A stretch of DNA of 64,000 nucleotides from Blastopirellula marina (GTDB lineage: Bacteria; Planctomycetota; Planctomycetia; Pirellulales; Pirellulaceae): the NCBI RefSeq assembly GCF_002967715.1, contig NZ_PUIA01000038.1:124001-188000 (forward strand), given 5' to 3'. The notes under the pieces were generated by a model. It was given only the letters and a program-made list of their open reading frames with translations, made no database searches and was not told the DNA's origin. Positions within the stretch are counted from its first letter, which is position 1. The number at the start of each line of letters is the position of its first letter. The position numbers and the translations under genes are program-made. Shown here piece by piece: positions 55,804 to 64,000 of the stretch.

Positions 55804-56393
55804 ACGGAATCCAGGTGCGTTTCAATCAGTCGCACTAATCTTTCGAGCATACGTGAGCCTCGGCGTATTGCGTTCTCGGCGTTGGCGTCGTTCATGTCGA
55901 TCAGGGGAACATGGACGAACAGGCTACGGTTGGATAGTCCGCGTTGCCGGTAGGTTTCCGTTGACCAGTAATAGGTTGCATTGCAAAGGTAGGTGCCTGC
56001 GTGAAAGCTCACGGAAGTAGGCAGACCTTGCTTACGCATCACTTGGCACCACGAGTCGAGTGGGAGTTGACTGGTAAATGCAGTCGGGCCTGTCGTGCTG
56101 AGTGGTGAAGTGGGTGTGATGGGGTCAGATTTTAGATTGAGTGCCACCATCTCAAGCTGATACTCTTCGATTCGTGGTGACTGCCCCAGGTGTAGGGCAA
56201 AGTCGAACGGCTCTGCATGCAGTTCGTCCAGCCGCGGCTCCGTAAGGGCATAATTAACCGGCAGTATGTCGGTCGTAACAGCAACTCGCTCGGAGCCTGG
56301 ATTGTCTTCGGCCCAATGGGTAAGGATCTGCATCGATGCATTGGTCGGGTACTGCAAGAAAGGTTCGAAAGCAGTGATCAGAATCCGATGCAT
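55785..56393 (-). CDS. pcp: Pyroglutamyl-peptidase I-like cysteine peptidase
   Basis: 202 residues, near the family's 200-215. The triad is readable: Glu in EEYQLEMVALNL, Cys in SFHAGTYLCNATYYWS and His in SLFVHVPLID. The N-terminal ILITAFEPFLQYPTNAS also matches. The enzyme removes N-terminal pyroglutamate. The motif around the glutamate differs somewhat from the usual ERVA-N form, so specificity may differ. It lies downstream of hemH on the same strand, 11 bp after its stop. Confidence 0.87.
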   Translation of the reverse strand: MHRILITAFEPFLQYPTNASMQILTHWAEDNPGSERVAVTTDILPVNYALTEPRLDELHAEPFDFALHLGQSPRIEEYQLEMVALNLKSDPITPTSPLSTTGPTAFTSQLPLDSWCQVMRKQGLPTSVSFHAGTYLCNATYYWSTETYRQRGLSNRSLFVHVPLIDMNDANAENAIRRGSRMLERLVRLIETHLDSVQTSLA

Positions 56394-56404
56394 GATTACG
56401 TGGC

Positions 56405-57451
56405 TTACTCCGTTGGTGGACCAGGGGCAGGTCGACGCGGTTCGTATTTGCAGCAGTCGACCGGGCAGACATCGTGGGACGGGTCAAAGTTGCCGATCGC
56501 TTCCCGTTCGGTAATCATACCAAGGCGTTCCTCGATCAGCTTGCGGATCATGCTCACAAACGTTGGATGGGTTCCGGCAGTCTTGGCCCGGGCCATCGTG
56601 ATACCAACTTTCTGAGATAGTTTGGCGGCCTCGTCATCCAGGTCGTAGATAACTTCCATGTGATCTGAGACAAAGCCAACCGGCACAATCACGACCTGGC
56701 GTGCTGAATTTTGATCGGCGATTTCTTGAATGACATCACATACGTCCGGTTCGAGCCATGGTTGTTGCGGAGGGCCGCTCCGGCTTTGGTAAACAAGCGA
56801 CCAATCCTCAATTCCCACGGCTTCCGAGATCAAGCGAGAGCTTTCAGTTAGCTGTTTCTCGTAGGCGCAAGTGGCGGCCATCGCGTTTGGGATGCTGTGT
56901 GCGGTGAACAGCACTTTCCGCTGGTCGGAACCCTCTTCGGGCAGTTCGCCGATAGCGTCGCGAACGCGATCGGCCATCGTTTCGATAAAGTCGGGGTGAT
57001 TGTAGAACGTCCGTATTTTGTCGAGCGACATCTCCTCGGCCAAGTTCAGTTCATGCAAGGCTCGTTGAATGTCTTCACGGTACTGACGACAGCCCGAGTA
57101 GGAGCTGAAAATGGAGGTCACAAAGACCAGTACCTTGCGGTGGCCGTCGTCGTACATCTGCTGAATGGTATCAGGTAGCAATGGATACCAGTTGCGATTT
57201 CCCCAGTAGATGGGAAGGGGGATGTTGTGCGAAGTAAGTTCCGAGTTCAGTGCCTCGATTAACGCTCGGTTCTGGTCGTTGATCGGGCTCTTGCCGCCAA
57301 AGTGATAGTAGTGTTCGGCGACCTCTAGCATCCGTTCTCGTGGAACGTTGCGACCGCGAAGAACATTTTCCAGAAAGGGAATCACGTCGTCCGGTTTCTC
57401 GGGGCCGCCGAAAGAAAGGACGAGCAAAGCATCGTAGGGTGGCTTGATCAT
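56405..57451 (-). CDS. hemH: Ferrochelatase
   Basis: 348 residues. Family motifs are ALLVLSFGGPEKPDDVIPFL at the start, YWGNRNWYPLLPDTIQQM, VLFTAHSIPNAM with the catalytic His, and PVGFVSDHMEVIYDLDDEA with the catalytic Glu. The enzyme inserts ferrous iron into protoporphyrin (or coproporphyrin) to finish haem, needed here for the multi-haem cytochrome and respiration. The C-terminus has a Cys-rich end, VCPVDCCKYEP, which could bind a metal or cluster as in some ferrochelatases; that is inference. Confidence 0.93.
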   Translation of the reverse strand: MIKPPYDALLVLSFGGPEKPDDVIPFLENVLRGRNVPRERMLEVAEHYYHFGGKSPINDQNRALIEALNSELTSHNIPLPIYWGNRNWYPLLPDTIQQMYDDGHRKVLVFVTSIFSSYSGCRQYREDIQRALHELNLAEEMSLDKIRTFYNHPDFIETMADRVRDAIGELPEEGSDQRKVLFTAHSIPNAMAATCAYEKQLTESSRLISEAVGIEDWSLVYQSRSGPPQQPWLEPDVCDVIQEIADQNSARQVVIVPVGFVSDHMEVIYDLDDEAAKLSQKVGITMARAKTAGTHPTFVSMIRKLIEERLGMITEREAIGNFDPSHDVCPVDCCKYEPRRPAPGPPTE

Positions 57452-57576
57452 ATGGCTTGGCTGGTTGCGTGCATGGTGTTGGACTAAAGAAAGCCTACCC
57501 GCAATCGCATTAAGTGTTCAACTCGCTGATGGATGTGGTGCAAGTGATGACGACGTACGAGGGGCAGTACATCCAC

Positions 57577-57611
57577 AAAAAAAGCCTTCCGTCGTAAAGA
57601 CGAAAGGCTTT
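57577..57611 (-). terminator. Terminator after tRNA-Glu
   Basis: Read on the minus strand, AAAGCCTT pairs with AAGGCTTT and is followed by a T-run of seven. It begins five bases past the tRNA 3' end and stands before hemH. Confidence 0.9.
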
Positions 57612-57615
57612 GAAG

Positions 57616-57688
57616 TGACCCCTACGGGACTCGAACCCGTGTTACCGGCGTGAAAGGCCGGTGTCCTAGACCACTAGACGAAGGGGCC
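57616..57688 (-). tRNA. tRNA-Glu (anticodon TTC)
   Basis: 73 nt cloverleaf on the minus strand. Acceptor GGCCCCT pairs with AGGGGTC, with discriminator A. The anticodon stem CCGGC encloses the loop CTTTCAC (anticodon TTC), and the T arm carries GGTTCGAGTCC. The CCA end is not encoded. Confidence 0.97.
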
Positions 57689-57887
57689 GTTTGTTGAAGG
57701 GCTTAAATATACCCAATGACTGACAGTGTGAGAAGGGGGTATGCCGTGCGGAAGTGAAAAACCTTTTCACGGCTAACCGAAGTAGTTCGAAACAAGCAAC
57801 CGCAGCAGAATACGGTAAGAATTCGCGGACTCAGTGGACGCTTGTTGTTTCAATGAGAAAGACGATCGAGATCAATAATCGATGCGA

Positions 57888-58100
57888 TTATTCCGATTCC
57901 AGGTTGGCCGACGCATCCGTGGCCGACTGTCCGCTCTCATTGCGTTTGATCGCATCGTATACCTCGCGGCGGTGTACAGGTACTTCCTTTGGGGCTTCGA
58001 CCCCAAGGCGAACCTTATCACCACGAATTTCAACAACGACAATGGTGATGTCGTTATTGATGACAATGCTTTCGTTTTTCTTCCTCGATAATACCAGCAT
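57888..58100 (-). CDS. csrA: Carbon storage regulator CsrA
   Basis: 70 residues. The conserved start LVLSRKKNESIVINNDITIV and the second half VRLGVEAPKEVPVHRREVYD match CsrA/RsmA, a dimeric RNA-binding protein that blocks translation at GGA motifs and often controls flagella and carbon storage. The ATG at 58100 gives the classic MLVLSR start, with GGAGAG upstream. It is alone here, although the FliN-like gene 51 kb away may belong to the same regulon. The C-terminal 12 residues are polar and extended. Confidence 0.96.
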   Translation of the reverse strand: MLVLSRKKNESIVINNDITIVVVEIRGDKVRLGVEAPKEVPVHRREVYDAIKRNESGQSATDASANLESE

Positions 58101-58613
58101 TTTATGCTCTCCACGCAACCGCCAAGGGGGAATACTCTTTCATGATTTTGGCGGCACTGCCTTGTCGAATGCTTGAACCTTCTTGGTGCCTTCGTTAGAC
58201 TTGAGCAGAAATCAGAAGGTTCGAGTCAAATCGACCTAATACAGCGACATCCTCGAAAATCTCCCCAACGCAACAAGAACAGCCTGTTGTGCGCGAGGAA
58301 ACTCTCACTTCACTCTACGCGCTAATTTAGCCGCGTCAAGCAAGCAAATCTCGGACTTTAGTGAATTCTGGAGTCAGTCGCGAGGAATGTGCCGAAAAAA
58401 CGGGAGTATTTGCCTTGGTTGCCAGGGTTGTCTAAGGTCCCTGGTATTTAAACAGACTGCCCCGCTAATTGGCCACTTGGTTTCACTTTCTCAGAAGGGG
58501 GAGAATCGTTAATATGAGGGCACTCGCCGTTAACGCAAGGCTATTCCCTGTAAGGGAAAGCGACACCTCCTTCGAGTTGGCAGATGCCAGCCGAATTCGT
58601 GCAAAGGGAAGGC
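58101..58613. other. Divergent intergenic region csrA / nuo cluster
   Basis: 513 bases without a supported gene. GAACCTTCT at 58175-58183 faces AGAAGGTTC at 58214-58222, a 9-bp inverted repeat upstream of csrA. The promoter of the nuo cluster should lie at about 58400-58560, but I cannot fix its boxes. Confidence 0.4.
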
Positions 58614-59150
58614 ATGCTTAGTTGGTGGAAAAATCTGATTCGCGCGATCACAACGGTTGTACAGGGTCTTGGGGTGACGCTTCGGGTTTGGAAATCGACG
58701 TACGATCCAGCTCGAAAAACATTTACCGAGCACTTCGAGTATCCCGAGCTACCTGCGCAAGTGGCTCCCCGCTACCGGGGGTTTCATCGCTTTGATGTCA
58801 CCACCTGTATTGGTTGCGACCAGTGTGCCAAGGCTTGTCCGGTCGACTGCATCTACATCGGCAAAGAACGTGTCGAGAACGGCAAGGGTTTTAGGCTAAC
58901 GCACTTCACCATTGATTACACCAAGTGCATGTTCTGTGCTTTGTGTGTTGAACCGTGTCCGGTCGATTGCATTTTCATGGGAGGCACACTCGACTTGAGT
59001 TCCTACAGCCGCGATGGTGCCTTGGTGGACTACTCTCGTTTGCCGATTGATGTTGCCTGGGGGCGAGCCACCTTGAATCCAACCGCTGTGGCGGAATCTA
59101 AAGCAGTCCTGCGCCCTGTCCACGGCGGTCCTGCCGAGCAAACCGGCTAG
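58614..59150 (+). CDS. nuoI: NADH-quinone oxidoreductase subunit I
   Basis: 178 residues. Two 4Fe-4S ferredoxin motifs are intact, [16 protein letters not shown] and [16 protein letters not shown], which hold clusters N6a and N6b in the peripheral arm of complex I. The N-terminal amphipathic helix [19 protein letters not shown] lies on the membrane. The start ATG at 58614 follows AGGGAAGG; an earlier in-frame ATG at 58584 lacks a site. Placing nuoI first in the cluster is unusual. Confidence 0.95.
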   Translation: MLSWWKNLIRAITTVVQGLGVTLRVWKSTYDPARKTFTEHFEYPELPAQVAPRYRGFHRFDVTTCIGCDQCAKACPVDCIYIGKERVENGKGFRLTHFTIDYTKCMFCALCVEPCPVDCIFMGGTLDLSSYSRDGALVDYSRLPIDVAWGRATLNPTAVAESKAVLRPVHGGPAEQTG

Positions 59151-59239
59151 TTGCAATACCGTCGTGTGGTCCCTTAAATGAGGTCATGCGAACGGTGCCT
59201 GGGCCGCTTCATTAACATGCTTCAAAAGTCACTTCATCA

Positions 59240-59869
59240 ATGAGTTTATCCACCACGATTGTCGCGTACCTGATCCTGTTCACTGTGGCAGGCTTCGGTT
59301 TCGTGTTGGTGAATCTCTTGCTGGGAAGCATTCTCCGGCCGAAGAATCCGCACGAAGAAAAGCTCGAGATCTATGAGTGTGGCGAGCCGACGATCGGTTC
59401 GAGCTTTGTTCAGTTTGATCTGCGATTCTACGTGGTTGCTCTGTTGTTCATCATCTTCGATGTCGAAGTCGCGTTTTTCTTTCCCTGGGCGGTCGTCTTT
59501 GGGAAGTCAACTCAGCTCGCCAAACCGGAAACACCTGCGATTGTCGAAATGGAAGATGGCACCCGTGTGATTGGTCCGGGATACGCAGGCCTGATGACGG
59601 AGCTTGGTTTGCCGGTCGGTGAAGAGGAGCTTCTAGCATCAAAGGACGTTGCCGCCAGCAACGCCCAGGCCCGTTCGGCTGCTGCAAAACTAGTTTGGAC
59701 GTGCGTAGCGGACATCATGGTCTTTTTTGCGGTTCTGATGGTCGGTTTCGCGTACGTTTGGAAGCGAGGGGATCTCGACTGGGTGCGCTCGATGTCCGGG
59801 CATGCGCGCACACGTACTAAATCAAAATCAAGCTGGCAGGAATCGACTCAGGTGGCCTCAACTCCTTAG
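59240..59869 (+). CDS. nuoA: NADH-quinone oxidoreductase subunit A with an inserted loop
   Basis: 209 residues against about 120-150 normally. Helix 1 is AYLILFTVAGFGFVLVNLLL; the cytoplasmic loop carries EKLEIYECGEPTIGSSFVQF, with the conserved Cys; helix 2 is FYVVALLFIIFDVEVAFFFP. Between helices 2 and 3 lies an extra hydrophilic insertion of about 55 residues (PETPAIVEMEDGTRVIGPGY and on to NAQARSAAAK), followed by helix 3. NuoA is part of the quinone-site region of complex I. The ending is basic and Ser-rich. Confidence 0.92.
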   Translation: MSLSTTIVAYLILFTVAGFGFVLVNLLLGSILRPKNPHEEKLEIYECGEPTIGSSFVQFDLRFYVVALLFIIFDVEVAFFFPWAVVFGKSTQLAKPETPAIVEMEDGTRVIGPGYAGLMTELGLPVGEEELLASKDVAASNAQARSAAAKLVWTCVADIMVFFAVLMVGFAYVWKRGDLDWVRSMSGHARTRTKSKSSWQESTQVASTP

Positions 59870-59893
59870 TTGCTTAGCAAGGTAAACCCAAGC

Positions 59894-60424
59894 ATGATTG
59901 ACGAGCCCTTCGTAGAGAAACTCAAGCAACGTTTCGGCGATAAGGTCGTAGGTGCGAATCTCGAGAACGTCGATCCCTGGATCGAAGTGTCGCCAACTGG
60001 TTTAGTGGAAGTGTGTCGTTATCTCAAGGAAGAGTCTTCGATCGCGTTTGACTACCTGAATTCGATTTGCGTTGTCGACTACTGCGAGACCGATCCCAAG
60101 AAAGCCGCCAAGGCAAAGTGGCAGCCACACTTAGAGGTCGTTTATCACGTTTCCAGTATTCGTCATAAAACGACTGGCACCATGAAGGTAATGCTATCGC
60201 GTTGGAAGGATGCAATCGAAGGACAAATTCCTGAATTGCCGTCGGTTACCAGTGTCTGGAAAACGGCTGATTGGCACGAACGTGAGGTATACGATCTATC
60301 CGGCGTTCTGTTTATTGGGCACGAGAATTTGAGACGGATTTTGTGCCCTGAAGACTGGGTAGGGCACCCGCTTCGCAAGGATTATGTCATGCCGCTCGAG
60401 TATCACGGAATCCGTGGACGCTAG
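59894..60424 (+). CDS. nuoC: NADH-quinone oxidoreductase subunit C
   Basis: 176 residues of the 30-kDa subunit family. Typical motifs are [47 protein letters not shown] and [20 protein letters not shown], followed by KDYVMP. NuoC joins NuoD at the base of the peripheral arm. The start ATG at 59894 is preferred; the frame is open to a TTG eight codons earlier. nuoD follows 18 bp downstream, so C and D are separate genes, not fused. Confidence 0.94.
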   Translation: MIDEPFVEKLKQRFGDKVVGANLENVDPWIEVSPTGLVEVCRYLKEESSIAFDYLNSICVVDYCETDPKKAAKAKWQPHLEVVYHVSSIRHKTTGTMKVMLSRWKDAIEGQIPELPSVTSVWKTADWHEREVYDLSGVLFIGHENLRRILCPEDWVGHPLRKDYVMPLEYHGIRGR

Positions 60425-60442
60425 TTCGTGAAAGCCCTTTGA

Positions 60443-61648
60443 ATGTCCAACGCGAATCAATCCGAAATCATTGAACTCGATGTTCGCACCGACGAGATGT
60501 TGGTGAATATGGGGCCGCAGCATCCCAGCACGCATGGTGTGTTACGGCTTGTCTTGCGCACCGATGGCGAGGTTGTCTCGGAGGCGGTACCCCATATCGG
60601 ATACCTGCATCGCTGCGCGGAAAAAATCGGCGAGAACCTCACGCCGCGGCAGTTCATTCCTTACACCGACCGGATGGATTATCTGGCCGGTATGAACATG
60701 AACCTTGGCTGGTCATTGGCTGTGGAAAAGCTGCTTGACTACGACCTGCCAGAAAAAGTGCGACATACCCGCGTGATGATTGCGGAATTGAATCGCATCG
60801 CCAGTCACCTGGTGGGAATGGGAACCTACGGGCTCGATTTGGGGACCTTCAGCCCATTTCTGTACGCGTTCCGCGAGCGAGAGAAGATTCTCGATCTGTT
60901 GGAATGGGTCTGCGGTGCGCGGCTAACCTATAGCTATATCACCCCAGGGGGCGTGACGGCCGATTTGCCTTTCGACTGGATCGATAAGTGCAGCCATTTT
61001 CTGGATCAGTTCGAGCCTCAGATTCCGGACTATCACACGCTTTTGACAACGAACGCCATTTTCATCAAACGGACCACGGGCATTGGGGTTATGTCGGCCG
61101 ACATGGCGATTGCCTATGGCTGTTCAGGGCCGGTGCTGCGCGGGTCTGGCGTCGATCATGATCTTCGCCGAGATGGCGAGCCTCGCTACCGGGCAATGTA
61201 CGAGGGATACGATTTCGAGGTGATCGTCGAAAGAGACGGTAGCTACCCGACGGATCAGGTTTATCCCTCCGTGCCGGATGAGGCTGTGCTGGGCGATTGT
61301 TGGCACCGGTTCTACGTGCGGATGTTAGAAGTGATTCAGGCGATCAAATTGATCCGCCAGGGGATGGATTTTTATCGGAAGTCGAGCGGCGACTGGGGAA
61401 CGCCCATCAAGCTGGCAACCAAGCTGCCGCCTGGCGAGGCCTATCTTGAGACGGAGTGCCCTCGTGGGCAGATGGGATTCTATGTCGTATCCGATGGGGG
61501 CGACTCGATTCCTCGCCGGGTCAGGGCTCGCAGTAGCTGTTTCAGTAATCTTTCGGTTGTCGAAGAACTCTGCCGTGGTGGCTTGATCGCCGACATTCCA
61601 GCGATCGTTGGTTCGCTGGATATTGTGATGGGGGAAATCGATCGTTGA
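60443..61648 (+). CDS. nuoD: NADH-quinone oxidoreductase subunit D
   Basis: 401 residues. NuoD signature parts are VNMGPQHPSTHGVLRLVLRT, PHIGYLHRCAEKIGENLT (His-rich quinone pocket), RVMIAELNRIASHLVGMGTY, and the end CRGGLIADIPAIVGSLDIVM with GEIDR. The subunit lines the quinone-binding chamber with NuoB. The start ATG lies 18 bp after nuoC. All conserved features are intact. Confidence 0.96.
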   Translation: MSNANQSEIIELDVRTDEMLVNMGPQHPSTHGVLRLVLRTDGEVVSEAVPHIGYLHRCAEKIGENLTPRQFIPYTDRMDYLAGMNMNLGWSLAVEKLLDYDLPEKVRHTRVMIAELNRIASHLVGMGTYGLDLGTFSPFLYAFREREKILDLLEWVCGARLTYSYITPGGVTADLPFDWIDKCSHFLDQFEPQIPDYHTLLTTNAIFIKRTTGIGVMSADMAIAYGCSGPVLRGSGVDHDLRRDGEPRYRAMYEGYDFEVIVERDGSYPTDQVYPSVPDEAVLGDCWHRFYVRMLEVIQAIKLIRQGMDFYRKSSGDWGTPIKLATKLPPGEAYLETECPRGQMGFYVVSDGGDSIPRRVRARSSCFSNLSVVEELCRGGLIADIPAIVGSLDIVMGEIDR

Positions 61649-61805
61649 TCGTACTGTGGTGGTAAAAGGTGTTTGGAGCCTTGCTGGGGCCTGCGTGGTT
61701 TACTCGTTGGCGATGTATTCAAGGTGCATCTCCCCTTTGGTTTTACGGTAAAAATGTTAGCCACCTGGCCGACGAGTTGACCCGCTTGGGATCGGAACAA
61801 CAGTG

Positions 61806-62399
61806 ATGAATTTTCGGAAAGCTTTGTTGGCAGGATGTTGGGTTGTGGTCATTTCATCAACCGCCTTTGCTCATCCGCAGCATGGTCTTTCAGGCAGTAG
61901 CTTGGGAGCAGGCTTCTCACACCCATGGTTTGGTTTAGATCATCTTCTGGCGATGATCGCTGTTGGGCTTTTAAGTGTGCAGATAGGTGGGAAAGCGATT
62001 TGGATACTTCCGGCAACGTTCCTGGGCATGATGGTCGTTGGTGGCACTATTGGCATGAATGGAGTGCAGGTTCAATTTGTTGAGTATGGGATCGCACTTT
62101 CGGTGGTTGCTCTCGGTGTTGCTTTGGCCTTGGGGATGGCATATCCAATTGTCTCTGCCGCCATCTTTCTCGGAGTATTTGGTTTGATGCACGGCCATGC
62201 TCACGGAATCGAGATGCCTGCAATGGCCGATGCTGTGTGGTATGCGTCTGGGGTTGTTGGTGCTACCGCACTACTCCATTTGGTCGGGATTGCTGTTGGA
62301 TTGAGCGTGAAGAATAGTCGGCGTTGGGCACCTTCACTTCGTCTGTCTGGAGTGGCAATCTCGCTGGTTGGAGTCTGTTTGCTTTTGGGTGTGCTGTAG
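61806..62399 (+). CDS. HupE/UreJ-family membrane protein inside the nuo cluster
   Basis: 197 residues with a signal-like first helix and five or six more membrane helices. The family motif HPWFGLDHLLAMIAVGLL follows the cleaved N-terminus (TAFAHPQHGLSGSS), and a second His-rich helix has GLMHGHAHGIEMPA. HupE/UreJ proteins take up nickel for hydrogenase or urease in other bacteria; there is no such enzyme in the window. GTG at 61803 is also possible as start; ATG at 61806 is preferred. It lies between nuoD and nuoH on the same strand. Confidence 0.9.
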   Translation: MNFRKALLAGCWVVVISSTAFAHPQHGLSGSSLGAGFSHPWFGLDHLLAMIAVGLLSVQIGGKAIWILPATFLGMMVVGGTIGMNGVQVQFVEYGIALSVVALGVALALGMAYPIVSAAIFLGVFGLMHGHAHGIEMPAMADAVWYASGVVGATALLHLVGIAVGLSVKNSRRWAPSLRLSGVAISLVGVCLLLGVL

Positions 62400-62542
62400 T
62401 GGCAATTGATCCTGATGCGAGTTGCCGAGAAAACAAACACCAGGTGAACTAATTCCCGGCGAGAAAGCCGGAGTTTGACGACTGAGTAGTTTTCGCCGGG
62501 TGCCTGGGTCGGTATCATGAGGGTCCGGGAAAAGGCTGTGTT

Positions 62543-63808
62543 TTGCCCGGTATTTTTACGCACAAGGAAAGCGCGCACGTGGGAGAGTTCTTCGCAGGTT
62601 GGTTTCCTGCAGGATGGGAATTCCTGGGGTACACGGTCGCCGCGCTGATTCAAGCCTTCTTGCTGGTCAATGTGATCGCTCTGGGTGCGTTTGTGTTCAT
62701 CTGGGCCGAACGGAAGGTCTCTGGCCGTATTCAAGATCGCCTGGGGCCAACTCGCACTGGTGGGGCATTTGGGTGGCTTCAATCGCTGGCCGACGGGATT
62801 AAGCTTCTTTCAAAAGAAGACTTGATGCCCAAGGATGCTGATCCCATCCTGTTCAAATTGGCACCCTATGTGGCGTTCGCCGCCAGCTTCTCCGCGTTCA
62901 TGGCCCTCCCCTTCGCTTCAGGGTGGGTGGCTTTGCATTTGAACATCGGTCTGTTCTTTCTGATCGCCGTCTTGGGATTGGAAGTCTTCGGCGTGATCTT
63001 GGCAGGGTACTCGTCAGGGTCGAAGTGGTCGCTGTTCGGTGCAATGCGGCAAGCGGCCCAGGTTGTCAGCTATGAAGTGCCGTTGGGTCTCTGCGTGATC
63101 GTTCCCCTGATGATCTGCGGAACGATGGACCTGGTTGCTATTGGCGATCAGCAGCGAGGTTTGTTCACCAATTGGCTGATCTTCCACGATCCCTTCATCT
63201 TTGTCGTGTTCTGGATTTACTTTACGTGTGCGGTTGCTAGTGTGAATCGAGCTCCATTCGACCTGGCAGAAGCCGAAAGTGAGCTGGTGGCCGGCTTTCT
63301 CACCGAGTACTCTGGCATGCGTTGGAGCCTGTTCTTCATGGCCGAATACGGCTCGATGATTTTGGTCTCGGCCTTGGCGGCGATCCTATTCTTTGGCGGC
63401 TGGAATGGCCCGATCCCCATTTTCAGCGCTCTGATGGATTGGTACCCCGACTACCTTGGCAATTGCTGGTGGTTCAGTTCAATCGCTAATCTGTTTGGCG
63501 TGCTTTGCTTGCTGGTCAAGGCATCGATTGGTGTGATCGCGATGATGTGGGTGCGTTGGACGTTTCCGCGTTTGCGTGTTGACCAGGTGATTACCATGTG
63601 CCTGAAGTACTGTGTTCCGATCGCCGCCGTATGCCTATTGGGGGTAATGTTCTGGACGGCGCTGGACGTTCCCTTCTTCAACGATTTACTGCCAGCTCAG
63701 GAACGCTCTTTGGTACGCGAGGGTTGGTATAAGACCGGCGAGAAGCAAGCCGATGCGCTGCTTGAATCGCTGTCGTCGTCAGCAGACGAGGAAGGAGAAG
63801 TCGAGTGA
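62543..63808 (+). CDS. nuoH: NADH-quinone oxidoreductase subunit H
   Basis: 421 residues, longer than the usual 320-350. NuoH marks are VFIWAERKVSGRIQDRLGP, RTGGAFGWLQSLADGIKLLS, KEDLMPKDADP, VVSYEVPLGLCVIVPLM, NRAPFDLAEAESELVAGF and TEYSGMRWSLFFMAEY. Extra length lies in the loop before the last helices (MDWYPDYLGNCWWFSSIANL region) and in a hydrophilic C-terminal tail of about 40 residues. The subunit forms the quinone tunnel entrance. The start appears to be TTG at 62543 with AAAGG upstream; GTG at 62578 is an alternative. Confidence 0.93.
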   Translation: MPGIFTHKESAHVGEFFAGWFPAGWEFLGYTVAALIQAFLLVNVIALGAFVFIWAERKVSGRIQDRLGPTRTGGAFGWLQSLADGIKLLSKEDLMPKDADPILFKLAPYVAFAASFSAFMALPFASGWVALHLNIGLFFLIAVLGLEVFGVILAGYSSGSKWSLFGAMRQAAQVVSYEVPLGLCVIVPLMICGTMDLVAIGDQQRGLFTNWLIFHDPFIFVVFWIYFTCAVASVNRAPFDLAEAESELVAGFLTEYSGMRWSLFFMAEYGSMILVSALAAILFFGGWNGPIPIFSALMDWYPDYLGNCWWFSSIANLFGVLCLLVKASIGVIAMMWVRWTFPRLRVDQVITMCLKYCVPIAAVCLLGVMFWTALDVPFFNDLLPAQERSLVREGWYKTGEKQADALLESLSSSADEEGEVE

Positions 63809-64000
63809 CTCCACTTCTCGCGGCCACTAGCGAAGTAGCGATCAACTGGCACACGGTGTTGTTTTATGTCATCGCCTCGTGTGCCTGTGGTTTTGCCGTC
63901 GTCGTGGCCATGACGAACAACATCGTGCGGATGGCGTTTGCCTTGATTGTCTGTCTGGCGGCAACCAGCGGCTTGCTGTTTCTTGCCGGAGCCTATTTCG
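63805..64000 (+). CDS. nuoJ: NADH-quinone oxidoreductase subunit J, 3' end outside the window
   Basis: The first 65 codons are present. GTG at 63805 overlaps the nuoH stop by GTGA. The product reads a short N-terminus, a membrane helix (VLFYVIASCACGFAVVVAMT) and then NIVRMAFALIVCLAATSGLL with FLAGAYF, which is the second-helix pattern of NuoJ. The rest is cut by the window edge. Confidence 0.88.
   Translation, partial: MTPLLAATSEVAINWHTVLFYVIASCACGFAVVVAMTNNIVRMAFALIVCLAATSGLLFLAGAYF

Noticed and set aside
57541-57615. A second small RNA next to tRNA-Glu
   Set aside because: The visible fold is fully explained by the tRNA terminator; no further conserved structure was seen.
58584-58613. Upstream ATG for nuoI
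   Set aside because: It lacks a ribosome-binding site, while AGGGAAGG stands before the ATG at 58614, which matches the usual NuoI start.

Overview
The window reads as a chromosomal segment from a planctomycete (Planctomycetota), most likely a Pirellulaceae member of the Blastopirellula/Bremerella type. The pointers are a DUF1559 prepilin-like protein followed by a small carboxypeptidase-regulatory-like lipoprotein, a giant multi-haem cytochrome fused to a PA14-like domain and a propeller, EF-hands attached to unrelated proteins, a bacterial topoisomerase VI A subunit, secretin-N-only proteins, and many secreted proteins without familiar homologues. Genus-level placement is inference; no rRNA lies in the window. 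No prophage, insertion sequence or CRISPR array was seen, so this is core or slowly evolving accessory chromosome.

Layout. 1-7.3 kb: a large AsmA/TamB-like membrane-anchored protein, then on the minus strand a hypothetical protein with CutA, a metallophosphoesterase and a FliN/FliY-like protein. 7.5-9.6 kb: a compact arsenic operon arsR-aqpS-arsC-arsI with overlapping genes, a promoter whose -10 box lies inside a palindrome, and a strong terminator. 9.6-16 kb: GlsB-like membrane protein, family 2 glycosyltransferase, secreted FAD oxidoreductase with a secreted EEP hydrolase, and the DUF1559/lipoprotein pair. 16-20.9 kb: a YjbQ gene followed by a truncated, nonsense-carrying second YjbQ copy, each with a small uncharacterised gene behind it, then several orphan proteins. 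21-33 kb: arginine decarboxylase, the 1410-residue cytochrome, an FAD oxidoreductase/aldo-keto reductase pair, an FGE-like protein without the catalytic cysteines, a rhomboid protease and a coiled-coil membrane protein.

33.6-41.3 kb: a tripartite efflux system (MarR regulator, long TolC lipoprotein, adaptor with two EF-hands, MacB-type ATPase and permease). 41.4-51 kb: topoisomerase VI subunit A without its B partner, a hotdog thioesterase, a secretin-N repeat protein, a membrane anti-sigma-like protein with five extracytoplasmic EF-hands, a sigma-70 factor and a nucleotidyltransferase-HD protein. 51.6-57.7 kb: a two-gene module for the last steps of non-phosphorylative pentose oxidation (2-keto-3-deoxypentonate dehydratase-like FAH protein plus 2-oxoglutarate semialdehyde dehydrogenase), FloA flotillin with a PH-domain membrane protein, pyroglutamyl peptidase, ferrochelatase and tRNA-Glu. 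57.9-64 kb: csrA and the front of a complex I cluster in unusual order, nuoI-A-C-D-hupE-H-J, with nuoB absent from its usual place; nuoJ runs off the window end.

The candidates I rate most likely to be new biology are the EF-hand-sensing anti-sigma protein next to a sigma-70 gene, the EF-hand adaptor with an enlarged TolC in the efflux operon, the stand-alone Top6A, and the rearranged complex I cluster. Functions are assigned by reading motifs; no database search was run.
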